This document shows, in pieces, positions 1 through 8,025 of a DNA stretch of 64,000 bases. Made by a program: the position numbers and the translations under genes. This DNA is from Salivita marina (GTDB taxonomy: Bacteria; Pseudomonadota; Gammaproteobacteria; Pseudomonadales; Azotimanducaceae): contig JAYQNS010000003.1 in NCBI GenBank assembly GCA_038144425.1, positions 682,001 through 746,000 of the forward strand, written 5' to 3'. Numbering within the stretch: the stretch's first letter is position 1; each line of letters opens with the position of its first letter. Below the pieces are notes generated by a model. That model saw only the letters and a list, made by a program, of their open reading frames with translations. It was not told the DNA's origin and did no database searches.

Positions 1-924
1 CTCCGACCGCTCCTGCTGCACCCAGTGGCCGCAGCCGGCGAGAATCTCCGAGCGATGGAGCTTCGGCAGAGTCTCGCTGAACTTCGCAATGGCCGGCGCT
101 CCCCAAAGGGTGGGACCGTCCCGATCGCCGCCAATAAACAGGGACGGAATGATGATGGGCTGGCCCGAAAAGGCCCGGAGGTCCTCCCAGTCCCGGTCGA
201 CGTTGCGGTAGCGCGACAGGGGCCCGAAGAAGCCCCCGGCCTCGAAGGCCGCGGTGTAGTAGTCGAGGTCCTCCTCCGTCATCCAAGACGGCATAACCGC
301 TGGGTATTGAAACTGGTCGCGCATTTCCGTGCCCTTGGGCACGAGGGAGATGTTGGGGCCGTTTTCAATGTTGCCCCCGGCGCACCAGTAGAAGCCCAAC
401 AGCCACTGGCGCACGTCCTTTTCAATTTCCGCCTCGGCCCGGCCCACGCTTTGGAAATACTCCACGTAGAACTCGGCGTCCGGGCCGGCCATGGCGCGCA
501 TGGCCGCGGTGGGCCGGGGACCGGCGCTCGGCGGCGCATAGGGCACGGATAGCCCGGCCACGCCGCGGAAGCGGTCGGGGCGCAAAAGGGCACTCGTCCA
601 AGCGATGGGAGCCCCCCAGTCGTGGCCGACGAGGGCCACGGGACCCTCCCCGAGCGCGTCCACCACACCCACGACGTCGGAGACGTTGCGCACCATGCGG
701 TAGTCCGCCACGGCCGTCGGCTTCGCGGAGCGACCGTAACCGCGCACGTCCATGGCTACGGCGCGGTAGCCCGCTTCCGCCAGCGCCGTCATCTGATAGC
801 GCCAGGAGTACCAGGACTCGGGGAAGCCGTGGACCATCAGAACCGTGGGACCTTCTCCCAGGGATGCCAGGTGAATGCGCGTTCCCGCGGCATCGACGAT
901 ACGGTGTTCCACCTCGCCCCTCAT
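1..924 (-). CDS. Alpha/beta hydrolase, epoxide hydrolase type (C-terminus cut off by window edge)
   Basis: Cytosolic alpha/beta hydrolase that probably opens an epoxide to a diol. The 308 visible residues start MRGEVEHRIVDAAG and contain the oxyanion motif HGFPESWYSW (about residue 33) and the nucleophile elbow GHDWGA, where Asp instead of Ser is the hallmark of soluble epoxide hydrolases and haloalkane dehalogenases. The last visible stretch, GCGHWVQQE, holds the expected catalytic His of this family, so only a short tail is missing. The ATG overlaps the stop of the upstream deacylase as ATGA, so translation is probably coupled. A haloalkane dehalogenase is possible but less likely given the HGFPES and GHWVQQE motifs. 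Confidence 0.85.
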   Translation of the reverse strand, partial: MRGEVEHRIVDAAGTRIHLASLGEGPTVLMVHGFPESWYSWRYQMTALAEAGYRAVAMDVRGYGRSAKPTAVADYRMVRNVSDVVGVVDALGEGPVALVGHDWGAPIAWTSALLRPDRFRGVAGLSVPYAPPSAGPRPTAAMRAMAGPDAEFYVEYFQSVGRAEAEIEKDVRQWLLGFYWCAGGNIENGPNISLVPKGTEMRDQFQYPAVMPSWMTEEDLDYYTAAFEAGGFFGPLSRYRNVDRDWEDLRAFSGQPIIIPSLFIGGDRDGPTLWGAPAIAKFSETLPKLHRSEILAGCGHWVQQERSE

Positions 925-2602
925 GCCGAGGCGGCGCCGGGGAGCTGGGTCGCGATCTGCCCCACCGGGGCGTGGCCGTATCCGCTGGCCTTCGCCCAGC
1001 TCAGCGCGCCGTTCACAAACACGCCCACCATGCCCTTGGAAGCGCGAACGTAGCGCATACCCTCTTCAGGCATATCGAAGCGCGCTTCCTCGGCGCAACG
1101 GTCGATTTCCTTGGCATCAAAGATGGCCACGTCCCCTGCAAAGCCCGGGGCCAACTGCCCCCGCCCCGGGAGGCCCCAGATCCGCGCCGTGTCGGCAGTG
1201 ATCTTCTTAATGGCCGCCTCGAGGCTCAGGGCGCCCTGATCCCGGACGAAGTGCCCGAGGAGGTAACCCGTATCACCGTAGGTGGCAAAGGACTGAATGT
1301 GGGCACCGGCATCGGAGGCGCCGACATGGACGTTACCATCAGCGAGGAGCGCCCCCACCCGATCGCTGTTGTTGTGCCCCAGGGACGCTGCGATGAAGGA
1401 GGCCTGAAGGTTGTGCTGGAGGGACAGGTCAATCATCACCTGCGCCGGGGAGCTGCTCTCGGCCTCGGCGAGGGCCCCGAGGGTTTGGCCCACAAGGCTC
1501 GCGTCGCTCACGCCGCCGCGTACCTGCACCGCGGCCCAGCGGGCGCCGTTGCCACCGGGCTCGGCTTCCGCCAGCAGCTGGCCTACCCATTCCCGATCCT
1601 TAAGGGCAGCGATCTTCTCCTCCACCCCCATGCGCATGGTGCGATACCACTTGGGCAGGCCGGCGAAGAGCAGGCTTGCAACCTCAAAGGTAAAACTGAT
1701 GTCGATGGGCCGGGTTTGCACCTGGGGCCACACCTGAGCCCCCGGGCCATCTGCTCCGCCACCCGGGCCATCACCCGGGGCACGTTGTCCGGCGTCGCCG
1801 CGGAATCGAAGAGGGGCGAAAAGGTGGTAGGGATGCCATAGCGCAAGGACAGCTCGGCAAGCTGATCCACCCGGGCCAGGGTGATATCCGTGGCGTAGAA
1901 CTCCGTCACCACCTGCAGCATACGACCATAGCGGCCCAGCACCGCGGCGAGGGCGTCAAGCTCCTCGAAGTGGGCATAGCGACTTGGCACGGGCATGAGG
2001 TTCTCATCCACATCCACGAAGCTCGTGGACAGGCCGACAGCTCCGGCTTCCAGGCACTGCTCCAGAAGGTCCTGCATGGCCGCCAGTTCTTCCGCATTCG
2101 CGGCGCGCTCCGTGGCCGCTGCCCCCATCACCCAAAGGCGGATCACGGAGTGGCCCACGAGGGGGGCCACGTTGATGGAGAGGCTTTCCTTCAGCGCTGC
2201 CAGATAGCCGTCGAAGGACTCCCAGCGCCATTCAAAGGCGCCGTCGAAGGCGGCGTCGGGCATCTCCTCGATTTGCTGGAACATACCGACCACCCGCTGC
2301 CGATCCCCGGCCTTAAGGGGCGCGAGGGACAGGGAGCAGTTCCCGGGAACGATGGTGGTCACGCCGTGCTCGAGCGCGGGGCGGGCCTGGCCGTCCCAGA
2401 GCAGCTGGACGTCAAAGTGGGTGTGGGGGTCGATGAACCCCGGCGCCACGATGCAGCCCGTGGCATCAAAAACCTCGGCGCCCTCGGCCTCGATGCGTCC
2501 TCCAAGGCGCACCACTTTGCCATCCTTTAGGGCAACGTCCCCCTCAAAGGCCGGCAGGCCCGAGCCATCCACAATGCGACCGCCGCGAATAATCCAATCC
2601 AT
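921..2602 (-). CDS. N-acyl-D-amino-acid deacylase family amidohydrolase (frameshifted as given)
   Basis: Metal-dependent amidohydrolase expected to remove the acyl group from N-acyl-D-amino acids. The N-terminal part (starting MDWIIRGGRIVDGSG) has the metal-binding motif GFIDPHTHFD near residue 60 and the D-aminoacylase signature GVTTIVPGNCS. The reading frame breaks at the C5 run at 1739-1743. Adding one base joins MARG to AQVWPQVQTRPID, the conserved continuation, and gives 560 residues, a normal family length. As written it would yield a 339-residue N-terminal piece ending in nonsense and a 270-residue C-terminal piece. The start overlaps the upstream stop as TAATG and the stop overlaps the epoxide hydrolase start, placing it mid-operon. 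Whether it prefers neutral or acidic D-amino acids cannot be told. Confidence 0.85.
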
Positions 2603-2853
2603 TAGCTGTTGCCTCCCGCCGCGCCCCTGCCTGGGCGCTGTTGCAATACGTCCTTAAGGTGATGCCAGGACACGCCGTGAAGGGCGTTCACGTCCCCGCT
2701 TTGGGTGTGTTCAAAAAGCACTTCCGCGGCGTCCGCATCAAGCGTCACCGTTTGCCGGCCGGCTCCGGGATAGCGGACAAAGAGCACCAGCTCCGCGGCG
2801 CCGTCATGCCCCGGCGCAATCTCCGCCGCTTCGATGAAGGGGGGTTGGCTCAC
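2602..2853 (-). CDS. Small protein of unknown function in deacylase operon
   Basis: An 83-residue soluble protein beginning MSQPPFIEAAEIAPG. I do not recognise a domain. It has no signal peptide or membrane segment and ends in an Arg/Gly-rich tail. It is believable as a gene because both ends are translationally coupled: its ATG overlaps the upstream small gene's stop (ATGA) and its TAA overlaps the deacylase ATG by one base. The context suggests an accessory role to the deacylase or the epoxide hydrolase, but nothing in the sequence shows which. Confidence 0.6.
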   Translation of the reverse strand: MSQPPFIEAAEIAPGHDGAAELVLFVRYPGAGRQTVTLDADAAEVLFEHTQSGDVNALHGVSWHHLKDVLQQRPGRGAAGGNS

Positions 2854-3056
2854 GCCGCCGGCGGGGCCGTAAAGACCACGTCGCTACCGAGGAACTGGCC
2901 CCGAGGGTGGCGCGCGAAAAGGTGCAGGTTCCAGCTCTGGAGCTTTTCCACCGCCTCCCCTTCCGGCGTGCCCGGCAGCACCCGGGCCGCCAGCGCCGCC
3001 CAATCTTCTCCCGGTTCCGGCGCCGTAAAGGCGCGCGCCTCCGATAGTTCGGCCAT
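2850..3056 (-). CDS. Small protein, possibly LysM-like, first gene of deacylase operon
   Basis: A 68-residue protein starting MAELSEARAF. The ATG at 3056 is preferred over an in-frame TTG at 3071 because GGGAGGA lies at an ideal distance upstream of the ATG. The middle (DWAALAARVLPGTPEGEAV, then LQSWNLHLF and SDVVF) resembles the helix-helix-strand pattern of LysM or phage tail protein X modules, but the match is by eye and weak. There is no export signal. It appears to lead a four-gene operon with 1-4 base overlaps. Confidence 0.6.
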   Translation of the reverse strand: MAELSEARAFTAPEPGEDWAALAARVLPGTPEGEAVEKLQSWNLHLFARHPRGQFLGSDVVFTAPPAA

Positions 3057-3303
3057 TTCCTTTCCTCCCAATTAATTCACCCTAATGAAACGCTGCCCCC
3101 CCAAGAAATGCAACGCCCCCGGGAAGGGGACAGGATCGACACAAATTCGCTATCCTCCCGCCAGGACGGGGGTCGGCGCAGCGCGAGGGGGCGGCCGCCC
3201 ATCCCCGTCAAACCGAGGGTTTCATTTAGCTAGGCCCGCACCTTAACTGACCCAAGGGGGTCGCGGCGCTTGGCACGGCACTTTGCGAGCAAGGGAGAGA
3301 CGC
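3057..3303. other. Divergent intergenic region
   Basis: This 247-base region separates the leftward deacylase operon from the rightward fatty-acid oxidation gene and must hold promoters for both. It has runs of C and G and a GC-rich core (3181-3210). I could not identify convincing -35/-10 pairs or an operator. Confidence 0.4.
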
Positions 3304-5415
3304 ATGAAAGGTACGGTGCATTATTCCGTGGACGGCGAGCTGGCCGTCCTTCGTATCGACAACCCCCCGGTGAACCCGCTCTCTAGCGGCGTGCGCCAGG
3401 GCCTCTTTGACGGGCTCAGCGCGGCCCTCGCCGACGACGCCGTGAAGGCCATCGTGCTCTACGGGGAAGGCCGGGCCTTCATCGCCGGCGCCGATATCTC
3501 CGAGTTCGGGGGTGAGTCGAAGGGCCCTGGGCTCCACGAGTGCCTGAACCTCATGGAGTTTGGCGAGAAGCCCGTCATCGCTGCCATCAACGGCACGGCC
3601 TTTGGCGGCGGCCTTGAAGTAGCCCTCTGCGCGGACTACCGCGTCATTGCCCCGAAGGCCCCCGTGGGCTTGCCGGAAGTGAAGCTGGGCCTCCTTCCCG
3701 GCGCCGGCGGCACGCAGCGCCTGCCGCGCCTCGTGGGCGCTGAGAAAGCCCTCGGCTTCATCCTCTCCGGCGACCCGATTCCGGGCCCCGTCGCTAAGGA
3801 TCTGGGCGTTGTCGATGACGTCATTGATGGCGACGATTTCATTGCCGGCGCCCTCGCCTGGGCCCGCGCCGCCGTGGCCGAAGGCAAGGGTAAGAAGCGA
3901 GTCCGGGATCTCACGGACAAGGTCGCCGCAGATCGAGGCAACGCCGAGATCTTCGACGCCGCCCGGAAGAACGCCGCCCGGAAGATGCGCGGCCGCTTCG
4001 CTCCGGAAATGATCATCCAGTGCGTTGAGGCCGCTGTGGAAGCCGGGGACTTCGACGCCGGCATGAAGGTGGAGCAGGAAAACTTTGGCAAATGCCTACG
4101 GCACCCGCAGCGGGAGGCCATGATCCACCTCTTCTTCTCCGAGCGGGAAGTGGCCAAGATCCCCGATGTTCCCAAGGACACGGAAGTGAAGAAGATCCAA
4201 AGCGCCGGCGTCGTGGGCTGCGGCACCATGGGGGGAGGCATCACGATGTGCTTCGCCAACGCGGGCATTCCCGTCACCGTGCTTGAGATGAACCAGGAAG
4301 CCATTGATCGCGGCATGGGTATCATCCGCCGCAATTACGACGGCATGGTGCAGCGGGGCCGCATCAGTGCTGAAGCCGCAGAAAAGCGCATGGCGCTGAT
4401 CTCCACCACCCTTGCCTACGAGGATCTCGGCCAGGCCGACGTGGTGGTGGAAGCGGTCTATGAAAACCTCGACGTGAAGAAGAAGGTCTTCGAAGAGTTC
4501 GAGAAGGTGTGCAAGCCCGGCGCCATCATCGCCTCGAACACCTCGGGCCTCGACGTGGATGCCATGGCCTCCGTCACCTCCCGTCCGGAAGACGTTATCG
4601 GCCTGCACTTCTTCAGCCCGGCAAACGTCATGCGCCTATTGGAAGTGGTCCGGGGTGAGAAGACTTCCGCCACCACCATCGCCACCTCCATGGCCCTCGG
4701 GAAGATCCTCGGTAAGGTCGCCGTGCTGTCCGGCAACGCCCCGGGCTTCATCGGTAACCGCATGCTCGGTGGCTACACGCGCCAAGCGGGGGAGATGATC
4801 CTCCAGGGCGCCACCCCCTACCAGGTCGATAAGGTCATCGGCGGCTTCGGCATGCCCATGGGCCCTTTTCAGATGAACGACCTCGTGGGCCTCGATCTTG
4901 GCTGGCGCGCGCGCAAGCTCGCGGGACTCAAGCCTGAGGAGGTGCCGATCACCGCTCGCGTGGCCGACAAGCTCTGCGAACTCGAGCGTTTCGGGCAGAA
5001 GACCAACCGGGGCTTCTACATCTACCAGGAAGGCAGCCGCGCCGGCCAGCCGGACCCGGAAGTGGTGGAGATCGTCGAGGAAACGAGCGCCGAGCTGGGC
5101 ATTACGCGCACGGCCATCGATGACGAAGAGGTGCTCGATCGCTGCATCCTCGCCCTCGTCAACGAAGGGGCCCGTATCCTCGAAGACAAAATCGCCATTC
5201 GCGCCTGCGATCTCGACATTGTCTATATCAACGGCTACGGCTTCCCCGAGGTCACCGGCGGCCCCATGTTCTGGGCCGATCAAATGGGCCTCGACGTGGT
5301 GCTGAAGAAGATCGAAGGCTTCCGCGAGAAGTACGGCGACTTCTGGACCCCAGCGCCGCTGCTTGAGCGCCTTGCGAAGGACGGCAAGTCCTTCGCCAGC
5401 CTCGCCCAAGGCTAG
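3304..5415 (+). CDS. Bifunctional enoyl-CoA hydratase / 3-hydroxyacyl-CoA dehydrogenase
   Basis: Beta-oxidation enzyme carrying out trans-enoyl-CoA hydration and NAD-dependent oxidation of 3-hydroxyacyl-CoA. It has 703 residues from the ATG at 3304, which follows AGGGAGAGACGC; an in-frame TTG at 3283 is rejected. The N-terminal crotonase domain shows the oxyanion-hole motifs FIAGADISEF and GTAFGGGLEVALCADYR and the catalytic region LPEVKLGLLPGAGGTQRLP. The Rossmann motif VVGCGTMGGGITMCFANAG starts near residue 305, and the dehydrogenase signature GLHFFSPANVM follows. Two C-terminal helical domains complete the FadB/FadJ/peroxisomal bifunctional enzyme architecture. No thiolase gene follows, so it is not a fadBA operon. 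A terminator lies directly downstream. It may serve the acyl-CoA dehydrogenases and crotonase encoded nearby. Confidence 0.95.
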   Translation: MKGTVHYSVDGELAVLRIDNPPVNPLSSGVRQGLFDGLSAALADDAVKAIVLYGEGRAFIAGADISEFGGESKGPGLHECLNLMEFGEKPVIAAINGTAFGGGLEVALCADYRVIAPKAPVGLPEVKLGLLPGAGGTQRLPRLVGAEKALGFILSGDPIPGPVAKDLGVVDDVIDGDDFIAGALAWARAAVAEGKGKKRVRDLTDKVAADRGNAEIFDAARKNAARKMRGRFAPEMIIQCVEAAVEAGDFDAGMKVEQENFGKCLRHPQREAMIHLFFSEREVAKIPDVPKDTEVKKIQSAGVVGCGTMGGGITMCFANAGIPVTVLEMNQEAIDRGMGIIRRNYDGMVQRGRISAEAAEKRMALISTTLAYEDLGQADVVVEAVYENLDVKKKVFEEFEKVCKPGAIIASNTSGLDVDAMASVTSRPEDVIGLHFFSPANVMRLLEVVRGEKTSATTIATSMALGKILGKVAVLSGNAPGFIGNRMLGGYTRQAGEMILQGATPYQVDKVIGGFGMPMGPFQMNDLVGLDLGWRARKLAGLKPEEVPITARVADKLCELERFGQKTNRGFYIYQEGSRAGQPDPEVVEIVEETSAELGITRTAIDDEEVLDRCILALVNEGARILEDKIAIRACDLDIVYINGYGFPEVTGGPMFWADQMGLDVVLKKIEGFREKYGDFWTPAPLLERLAKDGKSFASLAQG

Positions 5416-5428
5416 ATCGACCGCCCTA

Positions 5429-5461
5429 CCGGCGCAGCCGCCCCAGGGCTGCGCCGGCTTT
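5429..5461 (+). terminator. Rho-independent terminator after the bifunctional beta-oxidation gene
   Basis: A perfect 11-bp stem (CCGGCGCAGCC at 5429-5439 with GGCTGCGCCGG at 5447-5457) has a 7-base loop and is followed by CTTTAA. The T tract is short but the stem is very stable. It sits 14 bases after the stop codon. Confidence 0.75.
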
Positions 5462-5479
5462 AACCCAAGGAAATCCCCC

Positions 5480-6382
5480 ATGACTCAAAGTGCCCTTTCC
5501 CCCGCGGCGCTCCGCTTCGGCGAAGCGCTCACCATCGATGTGCCCGGCCTTCGCCTGGCCGCCAAGGCCTGGGGAAACCCCGAAGGGGTCCCCTTCCTGG
5601 GCCTTCACGGCTGGCTCGATAACGCCAACACCTTCAACCGCCTGGCGCCCCTGCTTCCGGAACTGAACTTCATCGCCCTGGATTTTGCGGGCCATGGGCT
5701 CTCGGACCACCGGGCGCCAGGGGTCCACTACACGGCGTTTTTCGATGTGCAGGACGTCGTTGCCGCCGCTGAATCGCTGGGCTTTGAGCGCTTCGGCCTC
5801 ATCGGCCACTCCATGGGGGGCGCCGTGACCTCGGAGACGGCGGGGCTGTTTCCCGAGCGCGTCACCCAGGCCATCAGCATCGATGGCTTTGTCCACCACC
5901 AGGGCAGTCCAAAGGACTGCAACGATCGCAATAAGGAAGCGATCCTGCAGATGCTGAAGGCCTCGGAGAAGAAGCCACCGATTTACGCGAGCATCGACGC
6001 CATGGCCGAGCGGGTCACCCAGGCCACGGACCAAAGCCTCGCTGCGGCCTCCGAGCTCGTCGCCCGGGGCCACCACGCTGTGGAGGGCGGAGTTACCTGG
6101 CGCACCGATCCGCGGATCCGCTTTGCCACGCCCCTGCGCATCACGGAGCGCCAGCTCGATGAGCTCATGGCCCAGAGCACGGCGCCGGCTCTGCTCATCG
6201 CAGCCACCCAGGGCGATCGCTGGTTCCGCGGGGGCCTCGAGCGCCGCCGGGAGCACCATCCGAACCTGACGGTGCTGGAGATGCCCGGGCCTCACCATCT
6301 GCACCTCGAGCCCACGCACGTGGATGCGGTGGCCAAGGCCATCCGCGCGTTCCTCGGCGAGCAAGGCGTCCTGACCCCCTAA
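5480..6382 (+). CDS. Alpha/beta hydrolase, MEST/SERHL-like
   Basis: A 300-residue serine hydrolase starting MTQSALSPAALRFG after AAGGAAATCCCCC. It contains the oxyanion motif GLHGWLDNANTF, LDFAGHGLSDH, the nucleophile elbow GHSMGG (Ser near residue 110), and the catalytic-His region PHHLHLEPTH near the C-terminus. The family acts on esters or thioesters, but the substrate is not predictable. It lies downstream of a terminator, so it probably has its own promoter or depends on readthrough. It converges on the sulfotransferase gene with only 25 bases between the stops. Confidence 0.85.
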   Translation: MTQSALSPAALRFGEALTIDVPGLRLAAKAWGNPEGVPFLGLHGWLDNANTFNRLAPLLPELNFIALDFAGHGLSDHRAPGVHYTAFFDVQDVVAAAESLGFERFGLIGHSMGGAVTSETAGLFPERVTQAISIDGFVHHQGSPKDCNDRNKEAILQMLKASEKKPPIYASIDAMAERVTQATDQSLAAASELVARGHHAVEGGVTWRTDPRIRFATPLRITERQLDELMAQSTAPALLIAATQGDRWFRGGLERRREHHPNLTVLEMPGPHHLHLEPTHVDAVAKAIRAFLGEQGVLTP

Positions 6383-6387
6383 GGGGA

Positions 6388-6407
6388 CCTAAAGCGCCCT
6401 AAAGCGC
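6388..6407. repeat. Tandem 10-bp direct repeat between convergent genes
   Basis: CCTAAAGCGC occurs twice in a row (6388-6397 and 6398-6407) in the 25-base gap between convergent stop codons. It is flanked by small inverted repeats (CCCC-TAA-GGGG just before, and an 8-bp stem at 6413-6431 inside the sulfotransferase end). These could give weak transcription end structures, but there is no T tract. Confidence 0.5.
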
Positions 6408-7049
6408 TTAAGGGGCCGTCCCCGACGGCCCAAAAAGCGTGGAGAAGGCCGCCGAGCTGTTTTCTCGGGGGAATGCCTGGGACGGTTCGGCGAGCCCGAG
6501 AAAGGCGCAAAGGGGCCCCCACCCTGCCTCAACGTTAAAGCTCAGCAGCTGCGCCGGGGGCACCGCCTCGCGTACCGCGCGCCGGTGCGCCTCGTAGACC
6601 GCCAGTGCGTGCGCCTTGTCGTGAAAGCGACCTCCGAAGGTTCGCTCCAGGATCATGGCGCGAGTCAGCGTCCGGTGGCTTGGGCGAATCCCGTCCCCAG
6701 GACGCAGGGGCGTTTCCATGGTCGCCACAATGGTGCGCGCGGCGCTGGCGTACCAAGCCTCAGGGTCGCGCTCGGTCAAAATGATTTTGAGCCTAGGCCA
6801 ACGGGCGAGGGCCTCCCGCCACAGAAAGAGCGCGGGCCAGTCCACGGCAGCGGGGTAGGCTTCGAGCAGCCCTAGGGCCGCCTCCGGGGCGCCGCTTAGG
6901 GCAGCGAGCCAGGGATCATCATGACTGGCCTGGGCCATCTCTTCGGCCATGTGGTAACAGGGCCCGAAGCCGAGGGTCTCCAGGGCCCGCTTGAGGGTAT
7001 AGGTGCCCGTGCGGCCAAAGCCCACCCCGAGCACCTGAAGCCCCGCCAC
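6408..7049 (-). CDS. Sulfotransferase family protein
   Basis: A 213-residue protein starting MAGLQVLGVGFGRTGTYTLK, which is the N-terminal phosphosulfate-binding loop (GFGRTGT) of the Sulfotransfer_4-type bacterial sulfotransferases. Further family features are CYHMAEEM, the WPALFLWREAL stretch, and the KIILTERDPEAWYAS segment that binds the 3'-phosphate of PAPS. The expected reaction is sulfonate transfer from PAPS to an unknown acceptor. It starts 5 bases after the stop of an alpha/beta hydrolase gene, so the two are probably one transcript. Confidence 0.8.
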   Translation of the reverse strand: MAGLQVLGVGFGRTGTYTLKRALETLGFGPCYHMAEEMAQASHDDPWLAALSGAPEAALGLLEAYPAAVDWPALFLWREALARWPRLKIILTERDPEAWYASAARTIVATMETPLRPGDGIRPSHRTLTRAMILERTFGGRFHDKAHALAVYEAHRRAVREAVPPAQLLSFNVEAGWGPLCAFLGLAEPSQAFPRENSSAAFSTLFGPSGTAP

Positions 7050-7054
7050 GGCGC

Positions 7055-7930
7055 CTAGGCCCCGAGGAGGGTAGGTGCCAGGCCCCGCAGGGCATCGATA
7101 AAGGCCAGAGGCTGATCAAGGAAGAGGTGATGCTGGGCCTTCGCCAGACCCACCGGGGGCGCAGTGAAGGGACGCACGCTTTCCATGTAGCCCAGGGTGT
7201 TCTTAGAGAAGAGCTCGCTGTCCTCGCCATAGATGAGCCCGAGGGGCAAGGTCAGGGCCCGGAGGTTGGCCTCCGCCCGGTCCCGGTCCACTCCGGTCAT
7301 CACCTCGGGCATATCCGTATCGAACTTAAAGGCGTAGCCGCCGTCGATGGCCATGACCGAGTGCTTGGCAATGTAGGTCAGGAGAAATTCGTGTTCGCAG
7401 CTCTGGGGCGGCTGCAGGCGGAAGCGCTGCTGGGCCGTTTGCGCATCGGGATAGAGCACGGGGCGTCCCCCCACCCGGGGACCACTGTGATCCACGGCCT
7501 CCGCAGGATCGCGCACCCCCGCATCCACGAGCACGAGGCCAGCGAAGCGATCGCTGTGCCTCGCGGCAGCTTCCAGGCCAATGCGCCCCCCAAAGCTGTG
7601 TCCGACGATGAGCGTATTGCCGGGAAGGCCCGCGGCGTCGGCCACGGCGACGAGAGACTGGGCCCATAGCTCCGCAGAATAATCGTAGCGATCATCCGCA
7701 TCCCCCATGCCAGCGAGGTCGAGGGCCGCCACCTGATACTGATCAATGAGCTGGGGCGCGATGAAATCCCACCAGCGGCGGTGAGCATTCATGCCGTGGA
7801 CCAAAAGCAGCCCCGGCGCCCCGGCTGGGCCATCCCAGCGCGTGTAGGTCACGTCGGCCTCGTCGACCTCCACGGCGTCGTCGTGCCGCGGTGCTTCCAC
7901 CGCATCCCAAAACCATTGCGGAATGGCCAT
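7055..7930 (-). CDS. Alpha/beta hydrolase
   Basis: A 291-residue soluble hydrolase starting MAIPQWFWDAVEAP. It shows VHGMNAHRRWWDF (oxyanion region), LDLAGMGDADDRYDY, the nucleophile elbow GHSFGGRIG, an acidic residue in IYGEDSELF and a late His pair in KAQHHLFLDQP. It is related to the large esterase/C-C hydrolase-like group, and the substrate cannot be named. It is probably transcribed together with the sulfotransferase 5 bases downstream. The terminator at 7981-8010 isolates it from the acyl-CoA dehydrogenase operon upstream, so its promoter should lie in 7931-7980. Confidence 0.85.
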   Translation of the reverse strand: MAIPQWFWDAVEAPRHDDAVEVDEADVTYTRWDGPAGAPGLLLVHGMNAHRRWWDFIAPQLIDQYQVAALDLAGMGDADDRYDYSAELWAQSLVAVADAAGLPGNTLIVGHSFGGRIGLEAAARHSDRFAGLVLVDAGVRDPAEAVDHSGPRVGGRPVLYPDAQTAQQRFRLQPPQSCEHEFLLTYIAKHSVMAIDGGYAFKFDTDMPEVMTGVDRDRAEANLRALTLPLGLIYGEDSELFSKNTLGYMESVRPFTAPPVGLAKAQHHLFLDQPLAFIDALRGLAPTLLGA

Positions 7931-7980
7931 GCTGCGTTCTCCCCCTGAATTAAACCCCCCAACCCTAAGGGGCCGGACAC

Positions 7981-8010
7981 AAAAAAGGGAGGCCTAGGCC
8001 TCCCTTTTTT
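7981..8010 (-). terminator. Strong bidirectional-type terminator after the acyl-CoA dehydrogenase pair
   Basis: A perfect hairpin (GGGAGGCC-TA-GGCCTCCC, 7987-8004) is flanked by six A on one side and six T on the other, so it is read as a stem plus U tract on either strand. It sits 15 bases beyond the stop of the leftward acyl-CoA dehydrogenase gene and most likely ends that operon. Confidence 0.9.
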
Positions 8011-8025
8011 CGGGCGCAGCGGGGC

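Noticed and set aside
864..1841. Long open frame antisense to the deacylase (325 residues)
   Set aside because: High GC content produces long open frames opposite real genes. The product has no recognisable motif, and the minus strand carries conserved amidohydrolase sequence. The same reasoning excludes frames such as 4636-5481, 8050-9177, 13747-14808, 27202-28317 and 59499-60638.
3283..3303. TTG start for the bifunctional beta-oxidation enzyme
   Set aside because: The added residues (MRARERR) include the ribosome binding site of the ATG at 3304 and are not part of the family's N-terminus.
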